Below are positions 19,018 to 28,786 of a stretch of 64,000 nt of DNA, piece by piece (positions within the stretch are counted from its first letter, which is position 1; the number at the start of each line of letters is the position of its first letter). The notes under the pieces are model-generated. The model did not search any database and was not told the origin of the DNA. It was given only the letters and a program-made list of their open reading frames with translations. Source of the DNA: Gordonia hirsuta DSM 44140 = NBRC 16056 (lineage in GTDB: Bacteria > Actinomycetota > Actinomycetes > Mycobacteriales > Mycobacteriaceae). The translations under genes were made by a program, and so were the position numbers. The stretch spans positions 113,931-177,930 of the forward strand of contig NZ_BANT01000018.1 of assembly GCF_000333015.1 (NCBI RefSeq). The letters run 5' to 3'.

Positions 19018-20985
19018 ATGACCGCTTCGAATACGCCCTCTCTGCACAGCGGCTTGCGTGCCGTCCTCGACGGCCGCTGGGCCTCCACCCGCGACCAGGT
19101 GCGCGCGCACATCCAGGAGGCCGGCCTGGTCCCGCGCGCCGGTGTACCGCTGGAGCGCTACCGCGCCGAGGTCCTGGACCAGATGCGGGCCATGGTGCCG
19201 ATGGGGTTTCCGGCCGCAGGCTTTCCCGATGCGGGGTTCCCCGAACGCGGCGGGCCCGGCGATCCGGGTGCGGCGGTGACCGCCATCGAAACACTCGGCT
19301 ACGGCGACCTGTCCCTGATGGTCAAGGCCGGCGTGCAGTGGGGTCTGTTCGGTGGTGCGGTGGAGAATCTGGGCACCGCCGAGCACCACGAGCGGTTCCG
19401 GCAAGGTCTGATCGACCTGGACATCCTCGGCTGCTTCGCCATGACCGAGACCGGCCACGGCTCGGACGTGCAGCAGCTGGAGACCACGGCGACCTATCTG
19501 CCCGAGTCCGGTGAGTTCGAACTGCACTCCCCCACGCCGTCGGCGCGCAAAGACTACATCGGCGGCGCCGCCGAGCACGCCCGGTGGGCCGCAGTCTTTG
19601 CGCAGCTGATCACCGCGGGCCCCGAAGGGCAGCGCACCGACTACGGCGTGCACTGCTTCGTCGTGCCGATCCGCGACGACAACGGCGACGATCTGCCCGG
19701 CGTCACCACCTCGGACTGCGGATACAAGGGCGGTCTGCCCGGCGTGGACAACGGTCGCATCAGCTTCGACCGGGTCCGGATTCCGCGGACCGCGCTGCTC
19801 AATCGCTACGCCGAGGTGGCCCCGGACGGGACCTACTCCAGTCCCATCGAGTCGGACAATCGGCGTTTCTTCACCATGCTGGGCACACTGGTGCGCGGGC
19901 GGGTGACCGTCGGTGCGGCCGCCGGCGCCGCCGGTCGCCTCGCCCTGACGCTGGCGGTCCGGTATGCGCTGGTGCGCCGCCAGTTCGACGGCCCCGGCGA
20001 GGACGGCGAAGAACTGCTGTTGCTCGACTACCGGACCCACCAGCGCCGCCTGCTGCCGCTGGTGGCCCGCGCCTACGCTTTCGCACTGGCCCAGAACGAG
20101 GTGACCGCCGAACTGGCCGAGCTGCAGTCGCAGCCGCCCGGCGAGGTCGATCCGGACCGGATGCGTCGCCTGGAGACGATGGCAGCGGCGATCAAGGCCG
20201 GGCACACCGATCTGGCGTCCCGGGCCGCGATCGAGGCACGCACTGCCTGCGGCGGCGCCGGGTACATGGCCGAGAACCGGCTGCCGCAGATCCGCGACGA
20301 TCTGGACGTCTTCACCACCTTCGAGGGCGACAACCTGGTCCTGACCCAACTGGTCGCCAAACATCTGCTGTCGGCGTACGCCGCCGAGGCCGGTGAGTTG
20401 GACACGGCCGGTTGGGTGCGCTTCGTGGCGGGTATGGCCCGCGACGTCACCCTGGAGAAGACCGGGGTGCGCCAGGTGATCCAGACGATGCTCGACTCCT
20501 CCGACGAGAGCACCGAGGACAGCGAGTTGAGTGATCCGGCGACCGCCGTGCGCCTGTTCACCGCGCGGGAGGACCACCTGGTCCGGACGTGTGCGGCCCG
20601 GCTGCGCCGCGCGAACGAGGAGGACGTCGATGCCTTCGAAGTCTTCACCTCCACTCAGGACCACCTGATCAAGGTCGGACAGGCGCACATCGATCTGCTG
20701 GCCCTGGAGGCGATGATCGCCGCGATCAGCGAACTCCCCGAGTCTCCGGTGCGCGAGACACTGGAGACGGTGCGCACGCTGTTCGTCTACGCCACCCTCG
20801 AACAGGATCTGGGCTGGTTCCTGATGCATCGCTTCATCTCGGTGGAGCGCGCCAAGGCGATCCGCCGCGGCGTCAACGAATTGTGCGGGCGGCTGCGGCC
20901 GGTGGCCGGCGATCTGGTGGAGGCCTTCGGGGTCCCGGAGGCCGCCTTGGACGTGCCGATGCTGACCGATCCGGCCTTCGTCTGA
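19018..20985 (+). CDS. Acyl-CoA dehydrogenase/oxidase family flavoprotein
   Basis: At 655 aa this is the long acyl-CoA oxidase-like form. FAMTETGHGSDVQQLET is the flavin-proximal motif of the middle domain, followed by DYIGGAAEHARWAAVFAQL and GCGYKGG-like DCGYKGGLPGVDNG. The C-terminal half has RRQF (acyl-CoA dehydrogenase helix), ACGGAGYMAENRLPQIRDD and EGDNLVLTQLVAKHLL, typical of acyl-CoA oxidases. It should oxidise an acyl-CoA at the alpha-beta position using FAD. Divergent from tesB, so both may act on the same acyl-CoA pool (inference). Not part of the M. tuberculosis gene order here. Confidence 0.9.
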   Translation: MTASNTPSLHSGLRAVLDGRWASTRDQVRAHIQEAGLVPRAGVPLERYRAEVLDQMRAMVPMGFPAAGFPDAGFPERGGPGDPGAAVTAIETLGYGDLSLMVKAGVQWGLFGGAVENLGTAEHHERFRQGLIDLDILGCFAMTETGHGSDVQQLETTATYLPESGEFELHSPTPSARKDYIGGAAEHARWAAVFAQLITAGPEGQRTDYGVHCFVVPIRDDNGDDLPGVTTSDCGYKGGLPGVDNGRISFDRVRIPRTALLNRYAEVAPDGTYSSPIESDNRRFFTMLGTLVRGRVTVGAAAGAAGRLALTLAVRYALVRRQFDGPGEDGEELLLLDYRTHQRRLLPLVARAYAFALAQNEVTAELAELQSQPPGEVDPDRMRRLETMAAAIKAGHTDLASRAAIEARTACGGAGYMAENRLPQIRDDLDVFTTFEGDNLVLTQLVAKHLLSAYAAEAGELDTAGWVRFVAGMARDVTLEKTGVRQVIQTMLDSSDESTEDSELSDPATAVRLFTAREDHLVRTCAARLRRANEEDVDAFEVFTSTQDHLIKVGQAHIDLLALEAMIAAISELPESPVRETLETVRTLFVYATLEQDLGWFLMHRFISVERAKAIRRGVNELCGRLRPVAGDLVEAFGVPEAALDVPMLTDPAFV

Positions 20986-21023
20986 GGCCGTCCGTGCGGC
21001 TGGTCCGCCGCCGTCGGCCTCAG
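20982..21023. terminator. Stem-loop spanning two convergent stop codons
   Basis: CTGAGGCCG (20982-20990) pairs perfectly with CGGCCTCAG (21015-21023). The stem includes the stop codons of both the acyl-CoA dehydrogenase and the PP2C gene. No T-run follows. It is probably a bidirectional 3'-end structure; true termination is inferred. Confidence 0.45.
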
Positions 21024-21802
21024 TCGGCCAGGCGGACCAGCAGCACGGTGACGTTGTCGTGGGCACCGCTGTCCAGGGCGCACTCGAGCAATGCCGTCGC
21101 CGCTACTTCCAGATCGTCGGAGGCGCAGACCGCCGCCTCGATCTCGTCGTCGGTCAGCTCGCCGTTGAGCCCGTCCGAACAGAGCAGGACGGTGTCACCG
21201 GCCACGGCGGGGAACGCGAAGTAGTCCGCACGCGGTGTCGCCATTCCGGCGCCGAGGGCACGAGTGATCACATTGCGCCGCGAATCGACCCTGGCCTGTT
21301 CGGGGGTGAGCACACCGCCGTCGATCAACTCCTGCACCTGCGAATGGTCGACACTCACCGGGGTCAACTGCCCGCCGGTGAGCACATAGGTGCGGGAGTC
21401 ACCGATGTTGAAGGCGACCCAGTGGGCGCCGTCGCCTTCGGTGGACAGCACCACGCCCGTGGCCGTGGTGCCGGCGCGCCGGGCACTCTCCGGCCCGAGG
21501 GTGCTGATCCGGTCCTGAGCGGCGATCAACAGTTCCTGCAACGCCCCGGTGGCCTGCGCGACCGGAGCAGCGACGGGCGCGTCGGCCAGGGTCTGCAGGG
21601 CGGCCTCGCTGGCCAGTTCACCGCTCTCGTGCCCGCCCATACCGTCGGCGAGCAGATATCGGCCGGGCAGCGCGAGAGCGGCGTCCTCATTGGCCGGCCG
21701 GACACTGCCCACGTGGCAGGCGACAGCCCAGTCCAGCCGCAGGTCGCCGACCTCGTCGGTTCCGGTAGCCAGCACGTCACGCAGGATCGCCGGATCACTC
21801 AT
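21020..21802 (-). CDS. PP2C-family serine/threonine phosphatase (soluble)
   Basis: The 260-aa PPM phosphatase keeps the metal-binding acidic residues: SVRPANEDAAL, LLADGMGGHESGE, GDSRTYVL, LLCSDGLNGEL and the terminal DNVTVLLV. It has no transmembrane anchor, unlike PstP. The ATG at 21802 follows GAGGAG. It lies 43 bp downstream of pdxS on the same strand. No kinase gene is adjacent, so the substrate is unknown; it is absent from this position in M. tuberculosis. Confidence 0.9.
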   Translation of the reverse strand: MSDPAILRDVLATGTDEVGDLRLDWAVACHVGSVRPANEDAALALPGRYLLADGMGGHESGELASEAALQTLADAPVAAPVAQATGALQELLIAAQDRISTLGPESARRAGTTATGVVLSTEGDGAHWVAFNIGDSRTYVLTGGQLTPVSVDHSQVQELIDGGVLTPEQARVDSRRNVITRALGAGMATPRADYFAFPAVAGDTVLLCSDGLNGELTDDEIEAAVCASDDLEVAATALLECALDSGAHDNVTVLLVRLAD

Positions 21803-21845
21803 CGCCCGTCTCCTCTTCAAAAAGTTTCGCACCCCGGCCGCTGCG

Positions 21846-22751
21846 TCACCAGCCGCGCTCGGCCAGTCGGTGCGGCACCGGGATGTCGTCGACGTTGATG
21901 CCGACCATCGCCTCGCCCAGACCGCGCGACACCTGAGCCAGCGTATCGGGGTCATCGTAGAAGGTGGTGGCCTTCACGATGGCCGCCGCCCGCTGCTCGG
22001 GGTTGCCGGACTTGAAGATGCCCGAGCCGACGAAGACGCCCTCGGCACCCAGCTGCATCATCATCGCCGCGTCGGCGGGAGTGGCGATGCCTCCCGCGGT
22101 GAACAGGGTGACCGGCAGCTTGCCTTCGCGAGCGACCTCGACCACCAGATCGTACGGGGCCTGCAGTTCCTTGGCCGCCACGTACAGCTCGTCTTCGGGC
22201 AGCGAGCCCAGCCAGCGGATCTGGTCGCGCAGCTTGCGCATGTGCGTGGTGGCGTTGGAGACGTCGCCGGTCCCGGCCTCACCCTTCGAGCGGATCATCG
22301 CCGCGCCCTCGGTGATGCGGCGCAGCGCTTCGCCCAGATTGGTGGCCCCGCACACGAACGGGACATCGAAGGCCCACTTGTCGATGTGGTTGGTGTAGTC
22401 GGCCGGGGTCAGGACCTCGGATTCGTCGATGAAGTCCACGCCGAGTGCCTGCAGTACCTGCGCCTCGACGAAGTGCCCGATGCGGGCCTTGGCCATCACC
22501 GGGATCGAGACGGTCTCGATGATTCCGTCGATCATGTCCGGATCACTCATCCGCGACACCCCACCCTGAGCGCGGATGTCGGCGGGCACGCGCTCGAGCG
22601 CCATCACCGCGACGGCGCCGGCATCCTCGGCGATCTTCGCCTGCTCGGGGGTCACCACGTCCATGATCACACCGCCCTTGAGCATCTCCGCCATGCCGCG
22701 CTTGACGCGGGCGGTACCGGTGGTCGGAATGTTGGCGGGCTCGTTGGTCAC
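21846..22751 (-). CDS. pdxS: Pyridoxal 5'-phosphate synthase lyase subunit
   Basis: Condenses ribose 5-phosphate, glyceraldehyde 3-phosphate and ammonia into PLP together with PdxT. The (beta/alpha)8 protein (301 aa) is very conserved: [51 protein letters not shown] (catalytic Lys), and [15 protein letters not shown]. The GTG at 22751 has AGGAG eight nt upstream. The longer open frame to 22994 reads into the gap and is not supported. Confidence 0.97.
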   Translation of the reverse strand: MTNEPANIPTTGTARVKRGMAEMLKGGVIMDVVTPEQAKIAEDAGAVAVMALERVPADIRAQGGVSRMSDPDMIDGIIETVSIPVMAKARIGHFVEAQVLQALGVDFIDESEVLTPADYTNHIDKWAFDVPFVCGATNLGEALRRITEGAAMIRSKGEAGTGDVSNATTHMRKLRDQIRWLGSLPEDELYVAAKELQAPYDLVVEVAREGKLPVTLFTAGGIATPADAAMMMQLGAEGVFVGSGIFKSGNPEQRAAAIVKATTFYDDPDTLAQVSRGLGEAMVGINVDDIPVPHRLAERGW

Positions 22752-22854
22752 TGCGTTACTCCTGAATGTGCTGATGAACTTAACGGGACCTTCGCCCCTG
22801 GGGTCAGTCGTGGGAACAGTATTCCCGATCCGGTGCGGCGGGGCGCGGTCGGGG

Positions 22855-23367
22855 CTAGCCCGACGGGGCCCGCTCGCTGATCTCGAAGTACTCCGGCAGC
22901 GTCGAATGTCCGCCCAACCGCAACAGCCGCACCATGCGTCGCGAACCCAGGGTGCGGGCATCACGCACGGAGTCGTTGTAGAAGCGGCGCGCAATGCTCA
23001 CCCGGGCCTGCGCATCGGCCAGTTCGGCCGTCAGCCCCACCGGATAGCGCTTCGGATCAGCATGGGCCAGGGTGATGGTGAGCCGGTTCTCCGCAGCTTC
23101 CCGGTCTGGTGGTTCGGCATGTTCTGCCTGATCGGCGGCGCTGGCCAGCGCCGCGCATACCGGTTCGTCGGCGCACGAGGCGGCGATGGCCCGCGCCACG
23201 ACGGCGCGCCGGTCCAGCGCTGCCAGCAGCGCGGCCCGGGACAGGTCGACCCGCACGTTGAGCCGATGCAGGCGGGTGGCCCGGGTCGCCGCCAGGATCG
23301 ACAGCCAGATCACCGCACCGACGGCGCAGATGATCGCCACCGCTGTCGCCCACTGTCCTGCACTCAT
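22855..23367 (-). CDS. Small membrane protein of unknown function
   Basis: From the ATG at 23367, with GAGGTGGCG upstream, the protein is 170 aa. One N-terminal TM segment (about residues 6-24) is followed by a soluble Ala/Arg/Asp-rich helical region ending in a Tyr-rich patch ([14 protein letters not shown]). It starts 7 nt after the pimA stop. In M. tuberculosis this slot holds Rv2609c, a membrane protein I recall as having a Nudix signature; no Nudix box is visible here, so this may be a shortened or different protein. Confidence 0.7.
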   Translation of the reverse strand: MSAGQWATAVAIICAVGAVIWLSILAATRATRLHRLNVRVDLSRAALLAALDRRAVVARAIAASCADEPVCAALASAADQAEHAEPPDREAAENRLTITLAHADPKRYPVGLTAELADAQARVSIARRFYNDSVRDARTLGSRRMVRLLRLGGHSTLPEYFEISERAPSG

Positions 23368-23374
23368 CGCCACC

Positions 23375-24499
23375 TCAATCCGACAGCAGCACCGGGCCGG
23401 CACCCAGCGTGACGGTCTCGTAGACCTGCTCGATCTGGTCGGCGACCTTCGACCAGTCGTACCGGTCGGCCCGGCGGTGCCCCCGTTCGACCAGGCCCGC
23501 CCGCAACTCGTCGTCGCCGAGCAGTTCGATCACCGCACCGGCCAGCGCCGTCGACGAACCGGTCTCCACCAGCCTGCCGGCCGAGCCGCCGTCGAGGACG
23601 CGCGAGAAGGCGACCAGGTCACTGGCTACGACGGCCGCACCGGCGGCCATCGCCTCGACCAGCACGATGCCGAAACTCTCCCCGCCCAGATTCGGTGCGA
23701 CGTAGACGTCGGCACTGCGTAGTGCGCGCGCTTTGGTCTCGTCGTCGACCATCCCCAGAAAATGCAGGTGTCCGGCCAGATCTCCGGCCCGGCGCGCCAG
23801 GGCCCGCTCGTTGCCCCCGCCGACCACCAGCACCCGCAGATCCGGATACCGATCCACGATCCGCGGCAGCGCCCGCATCAGTACGTCGATGCCCTTGCGC
23901 GGCTCATCGAACCGGCCGAGGAAGACCAGCGTGCCGCCAGGGTGCGGGTAACCCTCCAGCGGCCGGGCCGAGGCGAACTGGGCGACGTTGATGCCGTTGG
24001 GGATCTCCACCGCATCGTTGCCCAGCGATTCCATCTGCCACCGGCGCGCCAGTTCCGAGACGGCGATCTTGCCGGCGATCCGTTCCCGGAACTGCCGGAG
24101 CATGCCGTCGAACAGCGACAGCCACAGCGATTTCGTCGTGGCGGTGTGGAAGGTCGTGACGATCGGCCCGGTGGCCACCATCAGCGACAGCATGGACAGG
24201 CTCGGCGAATTCGGCTCGTGCACATGCAGGACGTCGAACTCGTTGTCGAAGAGCCATTTCCGCAGCCGGTTGAAGCCCTTCGGGGAGAAGTTCACCCGGG
24301 ACACCGAGCCGTTGTACGGAATCGCCAGGGCCGGTCCGGCCGAGTCGACGTAGTGCGGTAGATCGGTGTCCAGGGCCGCCGGCGCCAGCACGCGCACGTC
24401 ATGGCCGCGGCGGATGAACACCTCCGCCAATTCGATGACGTGCGCCTGCACGCCACCGGGGACGTCGAACGAGTACGGGCACACCATGCCGATCTTCAT
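23375..24499 (-). CDS. pimA: Phosphatidylinositol alpha-mannosyltransferase PimA
   Basis: Transfers the first mannose from GDP-mannose to phosphatidylinositol on the cytoplasmic face of the membrane. The GT4, GT-B fold protein (374 aa) begins MKIGMVCPYSFDVPGGVQ, has LVFLGRFDEPRKGID at the start of the donor domain, and the E-x7-E-like ESFGIVLVEAMAAGAAVVASD. It overlaps the upstream acyltransferase stop by 4 nt (ATGA), completing a pgsA-patA-pimA unit. Confidence 0.96.
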   Translation of the reverse strand: MKIGMVCPYSFDVPGGVQAHVIELAEVFIRRGHDVRVLAPAALDTDLPHYVDSAGPALAIPYNGSVSRVNFSPKGFNRLRKWLFDNEFDVLHVHEPNSPSLSMLSLMVATGPIVTTFHTATTKSLWLSLFDGMLRQFRERIAGKIAVSELARRWQMESLGNDAVEIPNGINVAQFASARPLEGYPHPGGTLVFLGRFDEPRKGIDVLMRALPRIVDRYPDLRVLVVGGGNERALARRAGDLAGHLHFLGMVDDETKARALRSADVYVAPNLGGESFGIVLVEAMAAGAAVVASDLVAFSRVLDGGSAGRLVETGSSTALAGAVIELLGDDELRAGLVERGHRRADRYDWSKVADQIEQVYETVTLGAGPVLLSD

Positions 24500-25446
24500 G
24501 CGTGGGGCTTCTCCTGCTCGGACTGGTTGCGCACCGGGGCCTCGTCGCCGCCCAGTTCCGTCCGCCGTCGCTGCGACCAGTCGGCTTCCCACAGCGGCTG
24601 GAACATATGCCAATCCGCAGGCGCCGACGCGATGCCGGTTTCGTAGGCCGTGGCCAGGCGCTGCGTGGTCTGGGCGACGTCGTCCACCGGAATCTGCGTT
24701 AAGACGATCTTGGAGCTGTGGTCGTCGGGGTAGCTGTGATGCACGGCCACCAGCGCCGCACCGGTCTCGACGGCCAGTTTGGCCGGACCGGCCGGCATGC
24801 GGGTCCGCTCACCGAAGAAGGTGACCGGAACTCCGTGGCGCGAGAGGTCCCGATCGCCCATCAGACACACCAGCCCGCCGGCCCGCAGCCGCTCGGCCAG
24901 CGCCGGAAAGGGCGGCTGCTCCCCGCCGGTCAGCGGGTAGACGACGAAACCGAGCGACTCGCGGTAGGCGACGAATTGTTCGAACAGCGACTCCGGTTCC
25001 AGTCGTTCGGCGACGGTCGCGAACTCGCCGTGGTGGGTCACCAGCCACACCCCGGCGGTGTCCCAGTTCCCCGAATGCGGCAGCGCGAAGATCAGCCCGC
25101 GTCCGCTGCCGGCGTGTTCGGCGACCAGGGCGACATCCTCGGGCGAGATGATCACCTCGTCGACAATGCGGGCCGGATCGGTGCTCGGCAGCCGGAAGGA
25201 TTCGCGCCAGTAGCGCGCATAGGAGCGCACCGCCTGCGTGACGAGCTCGTCCGGCACCTGCTCGGGCGTCGTCCCGATCACCCGGGCCAGATTCTTGCGC
25301 AGCTGGACCGGTCCCCCGTGGCGGCGGCCGGCCACGGTCCCGACCAGATCGAACGCGTTGCGGGCCAGCGTCTCCGGCGCATGCCGGACGACGCTCCAGC
25401 CCGCTCGGTACCCCAGGTCGGCGGCCCGTGCCCGCCACGAAGCCAC
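24496..25446 (-). CDS. patA: Phosphatidylinositol mannoside acyltransferase (PatA-like)
   Basis: Acylates the mannose of PIM1/PIM2 on the inner face of the membrane. This 316-aa LPLAT-family protein carries the H-x4-D catalytic motif in ALPHSGNWDTAGVW, a second block GLVCLMGDRDLSRHGVPVTFFG, and a C-terminal DWHMFQPLWEADW. It lies between pgsA (1 nt away) and pimA (4-nt overlap), exactly as Rv2611c does. The GTG start is at 25446. Confidence 0.93.
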   Translation of the reverse strand: MASWRARAADLGYRAGWSVVRHAPETLARNAFDLVGTVAGRRHGGPVQLRKNLARVIGTTPEQVPDELVTQAVRSYARYWRESFRLPSTDPARIVDEVIISPEDVALVAEHAGSGRGLIFALPHSGNWDTAGVWLVTHHGEFATVAERLEPESLFEQFVAYRESLGFVVYPLTGGEQPPFPALAERLRAGGLVCLMGDRDLSRHGVPVTFFGERTRMPAGPAKLAVETGAALVAVHHSYPDDHSSKIVLTQIPVDDVAQTTQRLATAYETGIASAPADWHMFQPLWEADWSQRRRTELGGDEAPVRNQSEQEKPHA

Positions 25447-25447
25447 C

Positions 25448-26110
25448 TCAGGCCTCCTCGGCCGGTTCGGTGGCGGCCGGAGTCATCGGGATCAGCTCGC
25501 GGGCACCCGGCGAGGTGAAGATCGACCACATCCGCTGGCCGACGGTGATCACACTGGCCACCGCGAGGAACCACATCGCGATGTGGATCGCCCAGGTCCA
25601 GTGCAGTCCGGGGAAAGTGGTCAGGCCCGCGCCGGTCAGCACGATGATCAGCCGTTCGGGTCGTTCGATCAGCCCGCCGTCGCCCTGCAGACCGGCCGCT
25701 TCGGCTCGCGCCTTGGCGTACGAGATCACCTGCGAGGTGACCAGGCAGATCAGCGTGGCGATCAGCAATAGCGCGTGCGGGGAGGTGATGGCGGCCCAGT
25801 ACGCCAGGGCCCCGAAGATGGCGCCGTCGGCGATCCGGTCGCAGGTGGCGTCCAGGACCGAGCCGAACCGCGTGCCGCCCCCGCGGGCGCGGGCCATTGC
25901 GCCGTCGACCATGTCGAACATGACGAACGCCCAGCACACCAGGGCACCGGCGAACAGCCAGCCCTGCGAGAACAGCACGATCGCGGCGGCCACTGTGATG
26001 ACCGTCCCGATGATCGTCATCAGATCCGGGGTCAGCCCGATACGCAGCAGAAAACGGCCCAGCGGATCGGTGACCGCGGAGACCACCTGGCGCCCCTTGA
26101 AGCTGATCAC
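25448..26110 (-). CDS. pgsA: CDP-alcohol phosphatidyltransferase, PI(P) synthase
   Basis: Makes phosphatidylinositol (phosphate) from CDP-diacylglycerol and inositol (phosphate), feeding PIM synthesis. The 220-aa integral membrane enzyme holds the CDP-alcohol motif in MVDGAMARARGGGTRFG followed by VLDATCDRIADG, with all four Asp residues. About five to six TM segments are visible. The GTG at 26110 gives VISFKGRQVVSAVTDPLGRF and overlaps the HIT gene stop by 4 nt. Confidence 0.95.
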   Translation of the reverse strand: MISFKGRQVVSAVTDPLGRFLLRIGLTPDLMTIIGTVITVAAAIVLFSQGWLFAGALVCWAFVMFDMVDGAMARARGGGTRFGSVLDATCDRIADGAIFGALAYWAAITSPHALLLIATLICLVTSQVISYAKARAEAAGLQGDGGLIERPERLIIVLTGAGLTTFPGLHWTWAIHIAMWFLAVASVITVGQRMWSIFTSPGARELIPMTPAATEPAEEA

Positions 26111-26643
26111 CGGGTCGTCCCCTCGTCCAGGGCCGCCCACGCCTGCGCCAGCAGAGCCCGGGTGTCGGCGAGCAGTTGCGGGATCACCTTGGTGCCACCG
26201 ACCACGGTGATGAAGTTCGCATCGCCGGTCCACCGCGGCACGATGTGCTGATGCAGGTGCTCGGAGAGCGAGCCGCCGCCCGCCGAACCCAGGTTGAGCC
26301 CGACGTTGAACGCGTCCGGCCGCGAGACCGATTTGATGGCCCGGATCATGCGCTGGGTGAACTGCATCAGTTCGCTGGCCTCCTCGTCGGTCAATGCCTC
26401 GAGTTCGGCCACCTGCCGGTACGGCACCACCATGGTGTGGCCCGGGTTGTACGGGTACAGGTTGAGTACCGCGTACACCGATTCGCCGCGCGCCACGATG
26501 AGCCCGTCCTCGTCGGTCATCCGGGGGATGTCCAGGAACGGGTGACCGGTCAGCTTCTCGCCGTCCTTGGCGGTCTTCGGCTGCTCGGCGGTGATGTAGC
26601 TCATCCGGTGCGGCGTCCACAGCCGCTGCAGGGGATCGGTCAT
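26107..26643 (-). CDS. HIT-family nucleotide hydrolase/phosphorylase
   Basis: The 178-aa histidine-triad protein has HLHQHIVPRW (catalytic His triad), NPGHTMVVPYRQV and NVGLNLGSAGGGSL. The M. tuberculosis equivalent Rv2613c has been described as an Ap4A phosphorylase, so hydrolysis of dinucleoside polyphosphates is likely. It sits between thrS (18 nt) and pgsA (4-nt overlap), so all are probably one transcript. Confidence 0.93.
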   Translation of the reverse strand: MTDPLQRLWTPHRMSYITAEQPKTAKDGEKLTGHPFLDIPRMTDEDGLIVARGESVYAVLNLYPYNPGHTMVVPYRQVAELEALTDEEASELMQFTQRMIRAIKSVSRPDAFNVGLNLGSAGGGSLSEHLHQHIVPRWTGDANFITVVGGTKVIPQLLADTRALLAQAWAALDEGTTR

Positions 26644-26661
26644 CTCATCGGCGCTTTCGTC

Positions 26662-28743
26662 TCAGCGGCGCTTGCGGGCGGCATCGAGGAACTCGCTCAT
26701 CGACTCCGCCGTCGGCGAGTCGTTGCGGCGAGACTCCTCCCACTCGTCGATGGCCACGATCGCCTCGTCGACCGGCACCCCGTTGAGCTGGGTGCCGTCG
26801 CGGAAACGGAAACTGACCGCATTGGCCTCCACATCGCGCTCACCGGCCAGCAGCATGAACGGCACCTTGGCCGTGGTGTGGTTGCGGATCTTCTTCTGCA
26901 TGCGGTCGTCGGAATGGTCCACTTCGGCGCGTACGCGGCGGCCGCGGAGCCGATTGACCACCTGCTGCAGGTGCGGCGCGAAAGCCTCCGCGACCGGGAT
27001 ACCCACCACCTGCACCGGTGCCAGCCAGACCGGGAACGCGCCGCCGTAGTGTTCGGTGAGCACGCCGAAGAAGCGTTCGATCGACCCGAACAGCGCGCGG
27101 TGGATCATCACCGGCCGCTGCTTGGAACCGTCGGGGGCGGTGTACTCCAGGTCGAACAGCTCAGGCAGGAAGAAGTCGAGCTGGATCGTCGACATCTGCC
27201 ACGTGCGACCCAACGCGTCCTTGACCTGGACCGAGATCTTCGGACCGTAGAACGCGGCCCCACCGGGATCGGGCACCAGGTCCAGACCCGAACTCTCGGC
27301 GACGGTCCGCAGCGTTTCCGTCGCCTCGGCCCACAGCTCGTCGGTGCCGACGTACTTCTCCGGGTCCTTGGTGCTCAGTTCCAGATAGAAATCGTCCAGC
27401 CCGTAGTCCTTGAGCAGCTGCAGGACGAATTTGAGGGTGGTGGTCAACTCCTCGACCACCTGATCCTGCGCGCAGTAGATGTGCGCATCGTCCTGGGTGA
27501 AGCCGCGAGCCCGGGTCAGACCGTGAATGACCCCGGACTTCTCGTAGCGATACACCGAGCCGAACTCGAACAGCCGCAGCGGCAGTTCGCGGTAGCTGCG
27601 CCCACGGGAGTTGAAGATCAGGTTGTGCATCGGGCAGTTCATCGGCTTGACGTAGTAGTCCTGGCCGGGTTTACGCACGGTTCCGTCGTCGTTGTACTCC
27701 GCATCCAGGTGCATGGGCGGGAACATGCCGTCGGCGTACCACTCGAGATGCTTGGACATCTCGAACAGGTGCCCCTTGGTCACGTGCGGGGTGTTGACGA
27801 ACTCGTAGCCGGCGGCGGCGTGCTGCTCGCGCGAGTAGTCCTCCATCTCCCGACGGATGATGCCGCCCTTGGGATGGAAGACCGGCAGACCCGAGCCGAG
27901 CTCGTCGGGGAAACTGAACAGGTCCAGCTCGGCACCCAGCCGGCGATGGTCGCGCTTCTCGGCCTCGGCCAGCATGTCCAGGTAGGTATCCATCGCCTCG
28001 GTGGACTCCCAGGCGGTGCCGTAGATGCGCTGCAGATCGGCCAGATTCTGATCGCCACGCCAATACGCCGCTGAACTGCGCGTCAGCGTGAAAGCGGGGA
28101 TGTACTTGGTCGTCGGCACGTGCGGACCACGGCACAGATCGCCCCACAACCGTTCCCCGGTCCGCGGATTCACGTTGTCGTAGGCAGTCAGTTCGGCCCC
28201 ACCGACCTCCATGATCTCGTCGTCGTCGACGGCGCCCTTATCGTCGATCAGCTCCAGCTTGTACGGCTCGCCGACCAGCTCTTCGCGTGCCTCGTCGGTG
28301 GATTCGTAGACACGCCGGGAGAAACGCTGACCGGATTTGATGATCTGCCTCATCTTCTTCTCGATGACCTTCAGGTCCTCGGGAGTGAAGGGCTCGTCGA
28401 CATCGAAGTCGTAGTAGAAGCCGTCCTTGATCGGGGGGCCGATGCCGAGTTTGGCCTCGGGGTTGATCGACTGCACCGCCTGGGCCAGCACATGGGCCGT
28501 GGAGTGGCGGATCACGCTGCGCCCCTCTTCGGAGTCGGCCGGAACAGGTGCGACCTCGGTGTCCTGGGCCGGGGCCCACGACAGATCCCGCAGTGTTCCG
28601 TCGGATTCACGGACGACGACGACGGCCTGAGGGCCCTTGTTCGGAAGATCCAGTTCCCGCATGGCCTCGCCCGCGGTAGTGCCGGCCGGGACCCGGAACG
28701 ATTCCGGTAGTTCGACACGGACAGGCGCGGCTTGGTCAGGCAC
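26662..28743 (-). CDS. thrS: Threonyl-tRNA synthetase
   Basis: Charges tRNA-Thr. The 693-aa protein has the N-terminal TGS domain (residues 1-70), the editing domain with [11 protein letters not shown] and its second histidine/cysteine site, the class II core with zinc ligands in [22 protein letters not shown] and [17 protein letters not shown], and the C-terminal anticodon-binding domain ([14 protein letters not shown]). It heads the HIT-pgsA-patA-pimA group as in mycobacteria. No T-box leader is seen in the short gap upstream. Confidence 0.97.
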   Translation of the reverse strand: MPDQAAPVRVELPESFRVPAGTTAGEAMRELDLPNKGPQAVVVVRESDGTLRDLSWAPAQDTEVAPVPADSEEGRSVIRHSTAHVLAQAVQSINPEAKLGIGPPIKDGFYYDFDVDEPFTPEDLKVIEKKMRQIIKSGQRFSRRVYESTDEAREELVGEPYKLELIDDKGAVDDDEIMEVGGAELTAYDNVNPRTGERLWGDLCRGPHVPTTKYIPAFTLTRSSAAYWRGDQNLADLQRIYGTAWESTEAMDTYLDMLAEAEKRDHRRLGAELDLFSFPDELGSGLPVFHPKGGIIRREMEDYSREQHAAAGYEFVNTPHVTKGHLFEMSKHLEWYADGMFPPMHLDAEYNDDGTVRKPGQDYYVKPMNCPMHNLIFNSRGRSYRELPLRLFEFGSVYRYEKSGVIHGLTRARGFTQDDAHIYCAQDQVVEELTTTLKFVLQLLKDYGLDDFYLELSTKDPEKYVGTDELWAEATETLRTVAESSGLDLVPDPGGAAFYGPKISVQVKDALGRTWQMSTIQLDFFLPELFDLEYTAPDGSKQRPVMIHRALFGSIERFFGVLTEHYGGAFPVWLAPVQVVGIPVAEAFAPHLQQVVNRLRGRRVRAEVDHSDDRMQKKIRNHTTAKVPFMLLAGERDVEANAVSFRFRDGTQLNGVPVDEAIVAIDEWEESRRNDSPTAESMSEFLDAARKRR

Positions 28744-28786
28744 GGCAGAGCTCCTCGGTTCGGGCGGGTCGGGACAGCGCGCCGTC

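Noticed and set aside
18844..21066. Minus-strand open frame (740 aa) opposite the acyl-CoA dehydrogenase
   Set aside because: Shadow; composition rich in Gln/Arg/Gly/His and no domain.
26176..28074. Plus-strand open frame (632 aa) opposite thrS
   Set aside because: Shadow; thrS is unambiguous.
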